Shown: one piece after another, positions 12,928 to 29,439 of the stretch | How positions within the stretch are numbered: position 1 is the first letter of the stretch | Layout of the letters: every line of letters begins with the position of its first letter | Program-made: the position numbers and the translations under genes | Assembly (NCBI GenBank): GCA_003344405.1 | Contig: NOWV01000029.1 | Location: 544,928 to 608,927 of the forward strand | Direction of reading: 5' to 3' | DNA: 64,000 nt | Source of the DNA: Trichoplax sp. H2 | Lineage: Eukaryota > Placozoa > Uniplacotomia > Trichoplacea | The notes under the pieces: model-generated | What the model was told of the DNA's origin: nothing | Database searches by the model: none | Seen by the model: the letters and a program-made list of their open reading frames with translations, nothing else

Positions 12928-14533
12928 AAGTGTTTTTGGTATTATTTATACCCAAACTTGAAATACTTGATGGAAGTGGTTGTAAAACCACATGGCCATT
13001 TTGACATACAATAATTTATGCAAAGCTTCTTATATGCTGTTAGTTTTACGCGAATGGAAACCTTGTCAAGTATTATGATTTGCTGAGGAATGCAAATTTA
13101 TCACTTTATGTATAGCGCCGTAATAGGTGCCCATACTATCTATGATGGTGGGATAACATCTATACTCTAGTCATTTAATGAATACTTAGCACAAGCTACT
13201 GTACAGTCAATATGAGTATAATATCTTAAGATGGAATGCATATTGACATAGGTCGTGTGCCTATCTTGTTTATAAAACGTATTAAAACTTTTCATTGGAT
13301 ATTCATCTTATTTAGACGATACAGTATGAATGTTGTGTCGTACCATTTCATAAAGCTTAATTAGATTCTTTGCACACAAGATATTTTATTTGCCTGTGCA
13401 CTTAGTAGCATGATTAAAATTTTATTGTTCAATAAATTTGTCAAGATTTACGCTTGTGACAACTTGGAGATTTCAATCTTGGATGCAGAATAGTGGCTGA
13501 TATATAAAGCATGCTATCATTACTAAATCATTTCAAATACAGTACATCAGTATGAGCCAGCTTGGTTTTTCCTTCAACAGCTATGTATTGCTGTATACGT
13601 ACTTGTATACAACTTGGTTATAAATCAAAATCGATTTTTTTAGGCATTTCAGAAATTGAAATTTGTGATTAATTACGTTCGGGGGCGATACTTTTAGTTT
13701 TTAGTACTAGTAAATCCCTAACTTCAGGAATGGATCTTTGCTATCGTGATAAATTTTTCTATTTAGTAGTTTTTATTGAAAAAGCACCTTGGTCTTTGCA
13801 AGTTTGCGACAGGATTACAATACGTAAGGTACGAGTACGGTCAGGGACTTTTTAAGAAATCCTTAAAAAGTCCCTGGTACGGGCATATTGACTGTAACGA
13901 CTAGTGTGGAATGAAATAGCATGTTGGTTTCGGCAGTAATTTTTTTATTCCATGTTATATCTATAATTAATTTTAGAAATAACAAATAATCACCAGTCTA
14001 CTTCATAAACAATTCTGTACCTGATCGAATTATTGTTCATCAGTTTTATAAAAAATCGTCAATTGCATCTTTGAAGTAGTTGTAATAGGACTCTACATAA
14101 GATAATTTAGCTTGAGACAAATTATTATCCTATTTAAGATAGTAATTTACCAATTCTCTATCATGTAGAAATGCTTCATTGTATTATAGTGACCGAATCA
14201 GTTCAATAAGTATTACTAGAATTAAACTATACCATACTAACAAGTTGCTATAGTAGTACAGTTCAGATACTGTACAAGGCTGGTAGGAAGAATTCTAGAT
14301 ATAACGTAAAGATCTATTCTAGATTGTATCATAGTCCGATCATATTGATCGACTCAATAGCTACGAGGACAGCAATGTGTAATTAGATTATTACTGCGAT
14401 CTTGTAACGAAAATTTGTAAGAGATCAAAGGTAAAGTAGTCGCAGCTATTCCAACCAATAGTGCCAGTGATTAAATCAGGCTATAACTCCATTTGATAAG
14501 TACTTATGTCAGTCGTTGATTATATTATTGGAA
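12928..14533. other. Convergent 3' intergenic region
   Basis: Lies between the 3' ends of the ABHD4-like and 6-phosphogluconolactonase genes. An AATAAA at about 13431 is a possible polyadenylation signal for the plus-strand gene. It contains the hairpin at 13842-13876 and only isolated GTAC motifs. No exon or RNA gene seen. Confidence 0.5.
13842..13876. repeat. Perfect 15-bp inverted repeat with 5-base loop
   Basis: Arms CAGGGACTTTTTAAG (13842-13856) and its exact reverse complement (13862-13876) flank AAATC. It could form a stable hairpin in DNA or RNA. It is in a convergent intergenic region and may be a short MITE remnant. Confidence 0.85.
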
Positions 14534-15247
14534 TTATTGTAGTTTACTAGCTGCGCCACGATCGAGAAACCAAATATGTTCACCGTTGGTTAACTTTACT
14601 CTTGCAGATGGAAATGACTGATCGTTATCACAGATTATCTTTTTCAAGACATCAGCCTTTGCTTCGCCAGTACATACGAAAGCTACACTTTTTGCGGCAT
14701 TAATAATGGGATAGGTTAAAGTGATTCTTTGCGGTGGTGGTTTAGGAGAATCCGAAATGAAGGAAACAAGTGAACTTGTTTCTGTTAATAAAGAATGGCC
14801 TGGAAACAAAGAGCACGTATGACCATCGGGTCCCATACCAAGTAATAATAAATCGAGAGATGGAATGCTAACGCCTGGATAGAGTGAACGCAACTTCTTT
14901 TCGTAATCAGCTGCTGCTGCTTCTAGCGGTAAACTATAATCTAGAATAATTTCACCGCCAACTTGTGTAGGTAATTTTCTACCAATATGCTGCTTGTATG
15001 CGTTATAGTTACTTTCTTTATCATCTAATGATACATAACGCTCATCACATAGCAATACCTGCCAGTGTCCATAATCGCATGATACTTGTTGGATGGAATT
15101 TCCAACGATAGAAGGTAAACTACCACCTGAAAAGCCTATGGTGAAAAATCCATGATCTTGGATAGCTTGAGAAGATTTCTCTGCTATATATTTGCAAAGA
15201 TCTTGACCAAGTGATGCTTTATCTTCAAATTGTCGTACAGAAGCCAT
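14534..15247 (-). CDS. PGLS: 6-phosphogluconolactonase
   Basis: Hydrolyses 6-phosphogluconolactone to 6-phosphogluconate, the second step of the oxidative pentose phosphate pathway, in the cytosol. Single uninterrupted coding exon of 237 residues, close to the animal family length (about 258 in human). Family motifs in order: GFSGGSLPSIV (substrate/phosphate loop), LLCDERYV, SNYNAYKQH, DLLLLGMGPDGHTCSLFPGH, RITLTYPIINAAK and a C-terminal WFLDRGAASKL. The ATG at 15247 is chosen because MASVRQF lines up with family N-termini; it directly follows TTTTGCAG, which looks like a splice acceptor, so a 5'-UTR intron ending just before the start codon is possible. A 1.2-kb minisatellite begins about 170 bp upstream. 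Confidence 0.95.
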   Translation of the reverse strand: MASVRQFEDKASLGQDLCKYIAEKSSQAIQDHGFFTIGFSGGSLPSIVGNSIQQVSCDYGHWQVLLCDERYVSLDDKESNYNAYKQHIGRKLPTQVGGEIILDYSLPLEAAAADYEKKLRSLYPGVSIPSLDLLLLGMGPDGHTCSLFPGHSLLTETSSLVSFISDSPKPPPQRITLTYPIINAAKSVAFVCTGEAKADVLKKIICDNDQSFPSARVKLTNGEHIWFLDRGAASKLQ

Positions 15248-15420
15248 CTGCAAAAGTTTGCCAGGTATCAGCTAGTCAACAACAACCTTGACCATACGAC
15301 AGACGTAGACGATATATTTCTCTACTCTATAGTACTGCATAACTCTAGTAACTACTGTACTGAAACACCAAGGTATAAAAGAACCAGCCAGACCTTGCAT
15401 CACTTCACCACGCCCACGGC

Positions 15421-16586
15421 TAATTAGGATACTGTATCCTCTATCACTTAGCCCTCCTTCGGTATTATGCAATGCAATAGGGTAGCGGTCGCCATGACTA
15501 TATGCTAAAAGTTTCACTACTACATTATTAGGATACAATCGTAGCTAATACAGTATCCTCGATCACTTAGCTCTCCTTCAGTATTATGCAATGCAATAAG
15601 GTAGCGGCCGCTATGACTAAAGTTTCAGTTCTGCATTATTTTAATAGCAATCGTAGCTCGATCACTTAGCCCTCCTTCGGTATTATGCAATGCAATAGGG
15701 TAGCGGTCGCCATGACTATATGCTAAAAGTTTTACTACTGCATTATTTGGATACAATCGTAGCTAATACAGCATCCTCGATCACTTAGCCCTCCTTCAGT
15801 ATTATGCAATGCAATAAGGTAGCCGTCGCCATGACGAAAGTTTCACTACTGTATTATTTTGATACCATCGTAGCTAATACAGTATCCTCGATCACTTAGC
15901 CCTCCTTCGGTATTATGCAATGCAATAAGGTAGCGGTCGTCATGACTGTATGCTAAAAGTTTCACTGCCGCATTATTTTGATACAATCGTAGCTAATACA
16001 GTATCCTCGATCACTTAGCCCTCCTTCAGTATTATGCAATGCAATAAGGTAGCGGTCGCCATGACGAAAGGTTCATTACTTTATTATTTTGATACCATCG
16101 TAGCTAATACAGTATCCTCGATCACTTAGCCCTCCTTCGGTATTATGTAATGCAATAGAGTAGCGGTCACCATGACTATATGCTAAAAGTTTCAGTACTG
16201 CATTATTTTGATACAATCGTAGCTAATACAGTATCCTCGATCACTTAAGCCCTCCTTCGGTATTATGCAATGCAATAGAGTAGTAGCCGTCGTCATGACT
16301 ATATGCTAAAAGTTTCAGTACTGCATTATTTTGATACAATCGTAGCTAATACAGCATCCTCGATCACTTAGCCCTCCTTCGGTATTATGCAATGCAATAA
16401 GGTAGCGGTCGTCATGACTATATGCTAAAAGTTTCAGTACTGCATTATTTGGATACAATCGTAGCTAATACAGCATCCTCGATCACTTAGCCCTCCTTCG
16501 GTATTATGCAATGCAATAAGGTAGCGGTCGTCATGGCTAAAGTTTTAGTAGTGCATTATTCTGGTACAATCGTACACAATACAGCA
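15421..16586. repeat. Minisatellite, 10 copies of about 111-123 bp
   Basis: Using ATCACTTAGC as anchor, copies start at 15443, 15562, 15661, 15780, 15891, 16010, 16121, 16240, 16363 and 16482. Spacings are 119, 99, 119, 111, 119, 111, 119, 123 and 119. Long and short units alternate through much of the array: short units lack the ATATGCT-containing segment. This points to expansion of a dimeric higher-order unit. Periods are not multiples of three, and open frames across it are not coding. It lies in the 5' flank of the 6-phosphogluconolactonase gene. Confidence 0.97.
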
Positions 16587-16888
16587 TGACCTTTGTCGTA
16601 ACCTTTCTTTTAGCGGTGCCTATTTGAAAGAGTATCATAACGCGGTCACGATCTCCTAGGTCATAGGTAATCAATGTTTGATGGACAAGCTTGTATGCTC
16701 TGTATATGCATGATCCCCTATTCTTGATTAGAATAACGAACTCACTAAATGTCACTCATGTTGCCATAGTTGGAATAGGAAAAATTCTGGGCGAGGTCGA
16801 ACAATATGCCGCGCTGTACACTATAGTAGGGTAGGGAATTAATTTAAAATATGGGGGTGGATCCGATATTTCTTAAAATGCAATTGCA

Positions 16889-17155
16889 ATGGAAAAAATC
16901 GAAATGAATATCCGTGCTCATAAATGCTTACCCTATGGTTACGAAGATTATAATGATATGATAGTTGAGTATGTACATACTTTTGGCGATAAATTTCTGA
17001 TTTACAGAGAGGATAACTTTACCGCCCTGACTAAGAAAGTAAACTTGAATCACCAACTTCTAAAAAGTATTGTTTTCACAGGTCTCTGCCTAAATTACCA
17101 TCGCCAGGAAAAAACGCTATCACGGTTGCGATTTAGGACTTATCGTTTCATTTAA
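16889..17155 (+). CDS. Small ORF, unknown
   Basis: An ATG-initiated frame of 88 codons. The first 50 codons (ending ..NFTALTKK) look coding: varied residues, several Tyr/Asp/Glu and a KCLPYGYEDYNDM stretch. A GTAAAC donor follows KK, and TTTTCACAG lies downstream, so it may be a spliced exon with a different 3' end. No family recognised. Confidence 0.25.
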   Translation: MEKIEMNIRAHKCLPYGYEDYNDMIVEYVHTFGDKFLIYREDNFTALTKKVNLNHQLLKSIVFTGLCLNYHRQEKTLSRLRFRTYRFI

Positions 17156-17768
17156 GAGTATACAGTGTAGTAGTATATGTAAGCGTCTACTTGAATAAAC
17201 TTCAATTTGTGCCGAGTTCATCGAAGATTTTATACGGTGTTTGCGCTTAAAGTATACACATTTGATTGCCGAGTACAAGCGTATACCCAATGTTAACACG
17301 TACCCGTATGCGTATATCAAGTAAAATGATTCGTTCAAAGCGTACAATGCTTAATCTACTGTAGCTCTGGTAGAACGAAAACAATATTATAAACCCTTTC
17401 TAAAAGTGTGATAAACGGAAAATTCGATCATATCAAAAGATATAATTGAATTAACTACTGTCATGAACTAAATAAACCCCGGGATTTATTTAGTAGTCCA
17501 TGCTATTTTACATAGTAGTACAGTACTGCACTTATTATATGATCAACAGCAATGGGGATGGAACACAATATATTAGGCATTTGCTATCCAAACTATTCGG
17601 TTTGCGAAGTAATACGGATACAACCGGAAGCACTTATATCCAGTACTGGTAAAATAAGTATAGAAATTCAATTTCAAATCCAATATTCCCTTATAGTATA
17701 GTCCGAAATATATTTGTATCTACTTTGCTATGTCTGATTTTACAACGTTTACATTCTAAAAGTGAAAA
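17156..17768. other. Intergenic, with a short palindrome
   Basis: AT-rich sequence without a recognised exon. An inverted repeat at 17467-17494 has 10-bp arms (ACTAAATAAA and its reverse complement) around CCCCGGGA, giving a GC-rich loop in AT-rich arms. Confidence 0.4.
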
Positions 17769-18733
17769 TTAAAAAAAATTGCTACATCCCGTACAAATTA
17801 CAATTGGAACATCTTCATATTCAAACCAAGATGTTTGGGTAGTTAAGGCTTTTATCCTCGATACATATCGTGCACTGTACGATGTAAGATTATGTGCCAG
17901 TTCTTTTACTGTTATATTTATTTTCTACATATGCGCTAACCCCAGGCACTTTAAAATTTTAAGTCAGTAACAACCACGACTATTGTATCTTAGGCGTTCA
18001 ATGTATAGTTGCCGTAAGGAAAGAGTCGAGCAAGAATTAAATAAGAAATGCTAAAATTGATGATGGAAGACATCTTTATTTATATCTTTTATAAGGAAGA
18101 TGTTAACATTTTCTAATGCAATATTTACGCATTTATGACCTTAATTTGACTCGGTAGTTAAAAATGGTTTCGCGCTAATCACTCAAAGTATAGAAGTACT
18201 GTTGCAGTTTACGAATTATACATATCTATTATATACGTATAATTTCTATACATGGTTTCTCGTACTAGTGAGAACGTTATTATGCTGTACAATCACTACT
18301 TTCATATTTATCATGCAATATCTTAACGTTGTAGTACGGTACAGACTTGAAGATAAGTTTGTTCGTAGAGAACAGATTTTTCGTCAATTGGGACAATGTT
18401 AAATTTTACTCAGAGAAATTATAAAGAGATATTTGTATCTACAATCAAAGGGTACGATATAGGCTTTATAGTAAACAACAGCTCCGACACAATTCACTAT
18501 TATATAGTACTACAATACTGTGTGTACGTATTATACTAGATGTTGATTTCTAAATTTTGATTAACTAAATCAAATATCTTACAATTAGAATCAAAGCGGT
18601 TCAAGCTATCCATAAATATATCCATAATTATAATCAAAGAGTAATTTTCAAGTTAAAATTATCGTGTTAGTCTACTTACAACTATTACTTTGTGCAGTAA
18701 TTGCATAAACAGTATTAAATTCGACTTGTTTAA
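17769..18733 (-). CDS. Unassigned gene, three 3' exons
   Basis: Three minus-strand exons join in phase: 18680-18733 (..KQVEFNTVYAITAQSNS), 18328-18408 (KFNIVPIDEKSVLYEQTYLQ..) and 17769-17908 (..TSWFEYEDVPIVICTG.., then stop). Each has AG at the 5' side and GTAAGT or GTTAAG donors, all phase 1. The 5' part was not found. I recognise no family. It lies directly downstream of the C16orf87-family gene on the same strand, but the phase at that gene's last exon does not fit a join, so I treat it as separate. Chance cannot be excluded for exons this short. Confidence 0.3.
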
Positions 18734-18926
18734 CTGTTGCAGTTGCAGATTTAGATAATGCATTGTATCACATGCACAGCTTAAAAAGTAGAGTATTATA
18801 TAAGTGGTTCATTTCTACTGCATTAGTGAAAATATTAACTCAACACTCTTTCAATATTGTCAAGGGTTTTTCAATGTTCAAATCATACATAATACATAGA
18901 TAATCTGTGAAAATTTGATATAATTT

Positions 18927-20789
18927 TTACATCTGATATCGATTGCTTTTGAGCAGAATATCGTGTAGATTTTGATTCGTTATCTTTCTATTAATGTCTG
19001 CTACAGCAGTTTTAAATAAATTTTCCGTGACATTAATTTGGTGGTGAAATTGTTGAGTAATCTTGGGCTTATATCGATTGCCATTCAGTCTTTGCTTTGA
19101 TTTTGAGTTCTTAAGACCGCGACAGTTTAGATTGTGGCTAGGATGATGATTTATTTTGTTTAATCGCTCCGTTGGAGGCGAAATGGACCCAATAGTAGTG
19201 TTATTCCTTTTTGCGGTGTATTTGTTGGCCATCCCGTTTGATGAGATTTGTCGAATTTTTCGCCTACCCCTATGATCTTCTGTAGTGCCTTTACCGTATT
19301 TGCTTTTATGACGCTTCAAAATTCAAGAGTAGAAACATGGTTATTTACCTTCTCTACTGAAATAGTCCCATTGTGATATAGAATATTGCTAGTGATGGAA
19401 AACTGCAAATGTATAACTGCAATGACTGATTTTCCATAAAGATCATAAATTAAACTCAATGTGCAATGCGTAACTAAAATGCAAGTTAAATTTATGATGC
19501 TATTGGCAGTACCAACCTTAATTCGCATAAGTCGTAAATCTGTAAATACGTTCTGATCTAAATCTTGCAATTTGCCTTCCTCGCCGTGTGTTCTTTTTCT
19601 TTTAACGCCAAATTGTTCACTCCAATCGATATCTAAGTTAAATACACAAAGTGAGTGTGGTATAATCTTAAGGATCACTTACAGTTGCAGTCAAGTTTAG
19701 ATCTCAGTAAGTTAAAACAATAGCAAGCAGGCGAATTGTAACGATAAATTTATTACATACGTCCAGATTCAAGCATCCGTTTAGTAATGAAAACATGCCC
19801 ACAAGAGCAGGAAATTGCACCTAGTGGCACCTAAATAAATGTCATGGATAGAAATAATGAATAACGGAATAAGAATTTATATCACTCTATTGTTGCTCTT
19901 AAGGATAAAATTGATGGACGGATTAATTTTTTTGATGCAATGTGTAGCAAAAGTATTTCTCTTATCATTTTTTCGAATTCGAATTAATACTATGGATTGT
20001 GAGATTGTAAGTTTGCAATCAGATCTAATACATCCAATAAGAAGGTTACTTTGTAGAGATCGATAGTACGTGGAATAATATCAACAAAATATCTCTAATT
20101 TGTGCAATTTGGATAGATTACAATCTTGCTGTCAGCAGTTAGCTTAAATAATATTAGCTACTGTAATATGTAATACGTTGCATACGAAGCTACTATCCAT
20201 GCATTCATAGAAGCATTGAGGTAATGGCTAATTAGGGTTCAACAACGCAATCGAAATACCATCATTTAAGGTCTTGGAATCTATCGATTCTGCAAAATTA
20301 AATTCTTCGTATAACCTCGTTATATTTAGTGAAAAATGATCTATCCATATCGATTTCAAAAGATATATTGTATTAATTCTAGCTACAAGATTAGAATGAC
20401 TCATTCAGATCGATTGTAGCAAGTAATCGTTTTGCATGTTTTAATATACTGCATACAATATCGGCTGACCTACTCTAGCAGTTAATGACAATGAGTACGG
20501 TAAAATGTTCTTATTTAATCGTAGTGTTGAAATTCAACTGATTACATCAAACACAACCTCTCCTGAGAGTAAAAAACTCCGATTCAAAATTTTTATCATG
20601 TATTATGCACGTAAATATATTTATACAGAGTCGTAGTTACGTTTACTGATATCGAAGTAACATTAATTGTTCAAAAGCTGGCATGACCTAATCTATCATT
20701 ACATCATTTCATTTCTATTTAGCCTAGACATTTACCTCTTTATTGCAAACGATGCACATTTTATTTTCCATCATCCTTCGTTGACGCAT
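18927..20789 (-). CDS. C16orf87: C16orf87/UPF0547-family zinc-ribbon protein
   Basis: Homologue of the small animal nuclear protein family UPF0547 (human C16orf87); molecular function is poorly known. Exons 20736-20789, 19757-19830, 19683-19702, 19517-19632, 18927-19313 are in phase and give 216 residues (human 154). The N-terminus reads MRQRRMMENK then a four-cysteine zinc ribbon: CIVC before the first intron, and GAISCSCGHVFITKRMLE after it. The middle is basic and Asn/Lys/Arg/Ser-rich, including VKRKRTHGEE. The C-terminus ENLFKTAVADINRKITNQNL matches the family's conserved terminal motif (ALAEINRKIINQ in human, from memory). One exon is only 20 nt. The first intron is 0.9 kb. It is next to alanine aminotransferase, as C16orf87 is next to GPT2 in human. 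Confidence 0.82.
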
Positions 20790-23700
20790 AGTACCGTTAG
20801 TATAGAGTTATCACTGATCGCTATTATTAAAATAATCTACCGGTGAATACTGTACAGTACAAATTAAATTAAAACTAAATACTTTGATCGATGATAAATA
20901 CAAGATATCATTGAAGAAAGAGTAAGTTTACATAATCGATCGAATATTTTATGCTGACTGTTGGTGGACAACCCCTTTAGCAGCAAAATAGTCGCTAGTG
21001 ACGTATGTGACGTGACGTACTGTATTATACTGTATACCGGTCGGCTAAATTTGGACTACAGTATTTATTGGATCGGTGTACTGTCTAGCTTCCAACGCTA
21101 CTGTGTTGATTACAGGCTAGCGTATGGACATTCCCTACAGTGCGTCGATTATACCACGAGACTACGGTGGACTGTAACCATACAATAGTCTAAAAATGGA
21201 CTCCAATATGCGCCAGAAATGCAAGCCGTAAAAAAAACATCTAGAAGTGTCTAGAAGTTTACGCTTATATGGCATTCATGCAGCACTTTTAGTATAGAAG
21301 ATCTTGAACTATTTGAAGGAGTGCAATACAGTCCCTAAAATATTACTGGAATTCATATACTACATTACCTACGGGTAATTTTTAAAACAACAATGATCAT
21401 ATTCAAGTTCCAGATTTAAATTCCTGTGCAATGGGTGGAATCATGATCGTGAGTCAGTGGTTAAAAATAGTAATAAAAGATCGAAGACATATGTACATAG
21501 TGTACGACTGTACATATCGTAGAAGGATAGTAACAAGCGGAAAGTTATTAATGTGACATTGCAATATCTACGAGACTTTCTAGATTAAATAATAATAATA
21601 CTAAGGTAAAGAAATTTATATTCCTGTAAAGTCCAACTTATGACTAGTCATGACCATAAACAATTAGTCACCCAGTGCAAATAGAAAAAGGCTGAAGCCG
21701 TACGTAGTAGATACACTACGTACATCCAATACATTTTAAGGGGCTCACCAATAACTTTCATTATAACAAGGAAAGCGGTAAGGGCAGATGAGTGCAATTA
21801 TTGTGGTATCTATAATTTCCAGCAATTACTACGATAGAATAATAACAATCAAGTAAGAAATTTCAATTTCTGAAAAAGAAAATTATCATCATGATCGCCA
21901 GTTACCAAGTAAAAATAATAAAAGACTCCAGCGTATATACGTGTATATTATTTATACTGTACATACATTTTAAGCGGTTCGCTAATGACCATTATAAGGA
22001 GAGCAACCAGGAAAGTTCGAGCGATTTTTGCAGTGTCTATGAAAATTTTCAGTTTTTATGATAGGATGCGTAATAATCAAGTTCGATCGATTTTTGAATA
22101 GTTCCTGAGGAAATTGAAGTTTCTGGGGGAAAAAAAATAGTTAGAATGGATAGCTGCTAGTAATAGATATGTCTCGCATTGAAAATTTCATTGAGTTAAC
22201 TTGCACATATATTATGAGAACAGCAATATGAGGAAGTTTGTGGAACCACTGCTTTTAATAAATATCCTCTTACTGTAGTAATCCCTTAGCAGCAGGGTGC
22301 ATATGGATATTTCCATCCACAATATTAGACTCGATATGAACAATAGAGTCACTCTCTCTACGAGAGTATATTAACCTGCTTTACAGTACATTGGCGACTG
22401 TACAAAGTGTAAGGGTTTATTAATAAACACAGGTTTAATTTTACAAGCTATTCTATCCGTATTTATTGTAAAAGATGTAACTGTGCGTTGTGATAAACAA
22501 GCAGTTAAAATTTCCAATACTTCCAATTTTTTCATATGTACTAGATTCCTCACAATTAAAGTTTTACCGGTAATAGACGAAAATAGTACCGTATATCTTT
22601 TTCAACATTGATAGGCTACCAACAGAGGGGGAGGGGGCGATATAAGGTTATTTTATTCATTCGGTTCCGTGCACTATAATTATTGTAAACAAGCATTTTA
22701 TTTTAGCATTTTGAATAATTTAACATTTTTATATACTTTCCCATCATTATAATTTAGATTTTATCGTCTTTTTAATGAACGAGGGTATTACGGTATGATT
22801 TTTTAACGTTGTAAGGATGCTAATAGGGGCAGATACATATGGATAGTTACTCATAGTATCATTCATCATTTAAGGCGTCGAGGATACTATCTTCATATTA
22901 TTGGCAGCGCACAAACAAGAGCATTTTTTGTGTATACTATTTTTGAAGGGGAATGTACTGTATAAGTATTTACTAGAATATGTAAAGTACTACGATTTAC
23001 TTCGTCATCGAAAGCGGTCAACCTTACGATTCGTAATGTAGATTTCTAGATTATTGATTTTTAACATATTGTATACTTTTTCAACGTAGCTATTTTATAT
23101 TTTTCTGTATCTAAGATTAACAGGCTTATTATTAGTGATGCTTCAATGTGAGATTTGTGGCGAAAGATAAAGTATATCCGTTCAAGCTTCAAGTATGTTT
23201 ATTCCGACATTTTTTAAATCACATTTTACTAGTACTAGTTAGAAGACGTTCTAATCAAAGTTTCAGTTCAGTTCTATTCCCTTTATCTCCATTTTGAATT
23301 TGATACTGATTTGATCTTTAATTCATCCATAGCTTAACATCTGTTACTATTACTCCCACTATGACTCACAATAACATATTCATCTAGTTCTGGTGCATTG
23401 GGCTGCATTTTACGCTGTTTTTTTTACTTAGAAATAGAGACTACTGTTGTCTATTTCAGAACAATTTCTTATTAACCGCCATATAAATAATACAGTCAAA
23501 TCCAAGTGATGATTTACTCCATGTACGAACCTTAATTATATTCTGTTAAATTGATATTAGCAAATACGGTATCCTGATTGATTAGTGATTTAAAATTTAC
23601 TAATGCATGCATTTAAGGAAATGCAATTTTAAATGTGATTTGTTTTCGGGGCTACTTGGAAATGTCTAATCTTGTTTAACACGATCGATTCGGTGCGAGG

Positions 23701-25667
23701 ATATAATACATAACGAGCATTATCGCATACTGTAGAGCTTTAATTCAATTAATAAACAGAATGAACTAATCTATACAACAGTCGTTACTGCTTGGCAAAG
23801 ATAATTATTGTAAAAGCATCTTGCATTGGTATGGAGCGGTTCTTGCACTCGCTATCAATTTGACAATAAGCAGTAGCTACTGTATTTTATACTACTAAAT
23901 TTGATTTTATACTATCAGTTTCTCGCTATATTCTGCTCAATTCTAACAATTTCGGATTGATCCCTTCTCAAAGCAAGTTACTGGCAAGTCATACCGCAAG
24001 CCTTGGCGTAAGGTATTTTCGTATTGAGAAATATAATATAATGTAACAATATCGTTCATTATATTTAAGGGAGAATTTTTATGCTGGCCACGAATCAGAT
24101 TGACTGTTCGTAACATAAATCGTGCCTTATACAATAATTAGTTGATGATATTATAGATATTTAAGCCAAAATATTGTTGTTGAGATTGAGCTGTAGCACT
24201 AGTTGTAGGCTTAAAAATTTTTAATTGGAAATGAAATGCGGAAGGCAAACAGGGATAAACTTGGCTATGCCAACTGAGTTTTAATCGCCTTCCTAAGTAG
24301 TTATGTATCTATGAAGTATATATAATGCGGCTCAGTATTTCATTCCAAATCCATTCGTATACGTGTATACGGGAATTAAGGCTTTGGATTTGGATAGAAC
24401 ACGTTTGCTTTGAATGTGTTTTAGATATTTCGTTTATGTAAAGTTAATATCGCGATGGCAGATAGAAGTGAAACACTTTTCTCCGAACTTACAAAGTATC
24501 TACAGCTACTTTCGTCAAGAATGTCTTATTTATTTATTTATTAATCAGATATTGTTATTATTATTACTAGCGAAACCCGTAGAAATTTCATGGATTAGCG
24601 CTGCAAGAAATAAATTTAAACACAAACGTAACTATTTTAGCTACTAATGTGATTATATATTTAAAGTATACTAATCTAGTAATGAAATAACTTTATTTAC
24701 GTCATACATAAATAACGTCTAACAACATAATAAAGACAAATAGTATTGAAACATGACTATATCAAATTGGCTCTTTAATCTATATCATTACAGTTAGCGC
24801 TACGGCTATTATAACAGGCATCTGTTGTGTATTTAAGTGTCGTATGTCATATCATATGAGCATGTAAGGAATTTTTGCTATACCGTGCTTTCTTACTAAT
24901 TGAAGGATATTTTCTCTGGAACATAAACACGAGAAGAAAAAAAGTGTATCAAGTAACGGTGAAATCTAAAATTTTACATTATAGAATACTAAATTTATGA
25001 GTTCATTTATAGATTATTTATAAATTATCACCGGTTAGTGTTGACTTAGATGAATACGCCATGTATCGTATTGAAACAACCCTTGGCAGGTTTTTTTATC
25101 TAGCAGTACAAGCTTGTTAATGGAAATGAACGTATTACTTGTAAAGCTACATCAGTGTACACTATGAGATTGCGGTGATTTCCACATCTAAAATTGAATT
25201 CCCGGCTAACTGTGAATAATTTACTTTACAGTGGTAAACTGCATCTAATAGGCGATATTGTTATTTTCTACCGCAGGAACTTGACACACATAAAAATATT
25301 ACTTTTTTAAGAATTTATTAACCACCGGGCAGCACTGCTGATGTAGGCTACTGTATGCGAAACAGTTTAAACATACGCCATATAGCCTTTAGTCAATGAG
25401 ATAACATATATCACTTATAGCAGTTATTATGTATAAAATCATTATTAATAAGGCATAATCATAAAAGCATGCTTCATAATTATAATCCGATTCGATTGAT
25501 TACCATCAAATAAAATAATTTGTATCTGATCTGAATTGTTCTTGTTGTCTACAATTTCATGTCACTGTAACGATTTGCATTTAAGATTATAGTAAATCCC
25601 GAATTAACCTACAAGCTCCGTTTGATTATTACAATAGCGACAGAATTTGTATTTGCAAAATAGTATT
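20790..25667. other. Intergenic, no recognisable gene
   Basis: About 4.9 kb between the C16orf87-family gene and the 3' end of the alanine aminotransferase gene. Segments 21695-21890 and 21955-22130 are diverged copies of each other (shared ACATTTTAAG..GG and AATAAC/AATGAC..CATTATAA blocks). Open frames at 22371-22553, 23943-24116 (minus) and 24414-24647 (plus) are not recognised. No RNA gene seen. Confidence 0.45.
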
Positions 25668-29122
<3,455 letters not shown>

Positions 29123-29439
29123 TTTTAATTCCTTATTATAAAAAGTATTTAGGATAAAATAAAAACGTTAGTTGCCTAGCATTGTAAGCACTTTATACGA
29201 GAACAGGTGCCCATTTACATCAGTAATTCATTAACATGAGGTGTGCATAAAATTACATAAAGTGCTACTGACCGCTGTACTTCAAATACTGATATACTTG
29301 TAGTGAGTCATAAAATATTTGCACATTTGAGTGTTAAAGATGATTGTAATGAATTGATGATAACGTGCAGTATTTCTGTGTTGTAGTGGTCAAAAATTAC
29401 AAATTACCGTATTTCCTGTAAGGTTATGGTGATATTTTA

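Noticed and set aside
15230-15538. Open frames of 65 and 88 codons on both strands beside 6-phosphogluconolactonase
   Set aside because: They overlap the minisatellite and the gene start; unit length is not a multiple of three and the frames are not kept between copies.
16537-16755. 72-codon minus-strand frame
   Set aside because: Starts from a non-ATG codon, abuts the minisatellite, and has no family match or clear splice partner.
19991-20345. Exon-like minus-strand patches (19991-20094 and about 20234-20345) with coding-looking translations
   Set aside because: Both lie inside the first intron of the C16orf87-family gene and do not fit its phases; neither matches a known family. They show how easily exon-like patches arise by chance here.
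23943-24116. 57-residue minus-strand ATG frame with coding-like codons
   Set aside because: No family, no neighbouring exon and no signal; left as unproven.
24414-24647. 77-codon plus-strand hydrophobic frame
   Set aside because: Leu/Ile/Tyr-rich as expected from AT-rich noncoding DNA; no supporting signals.
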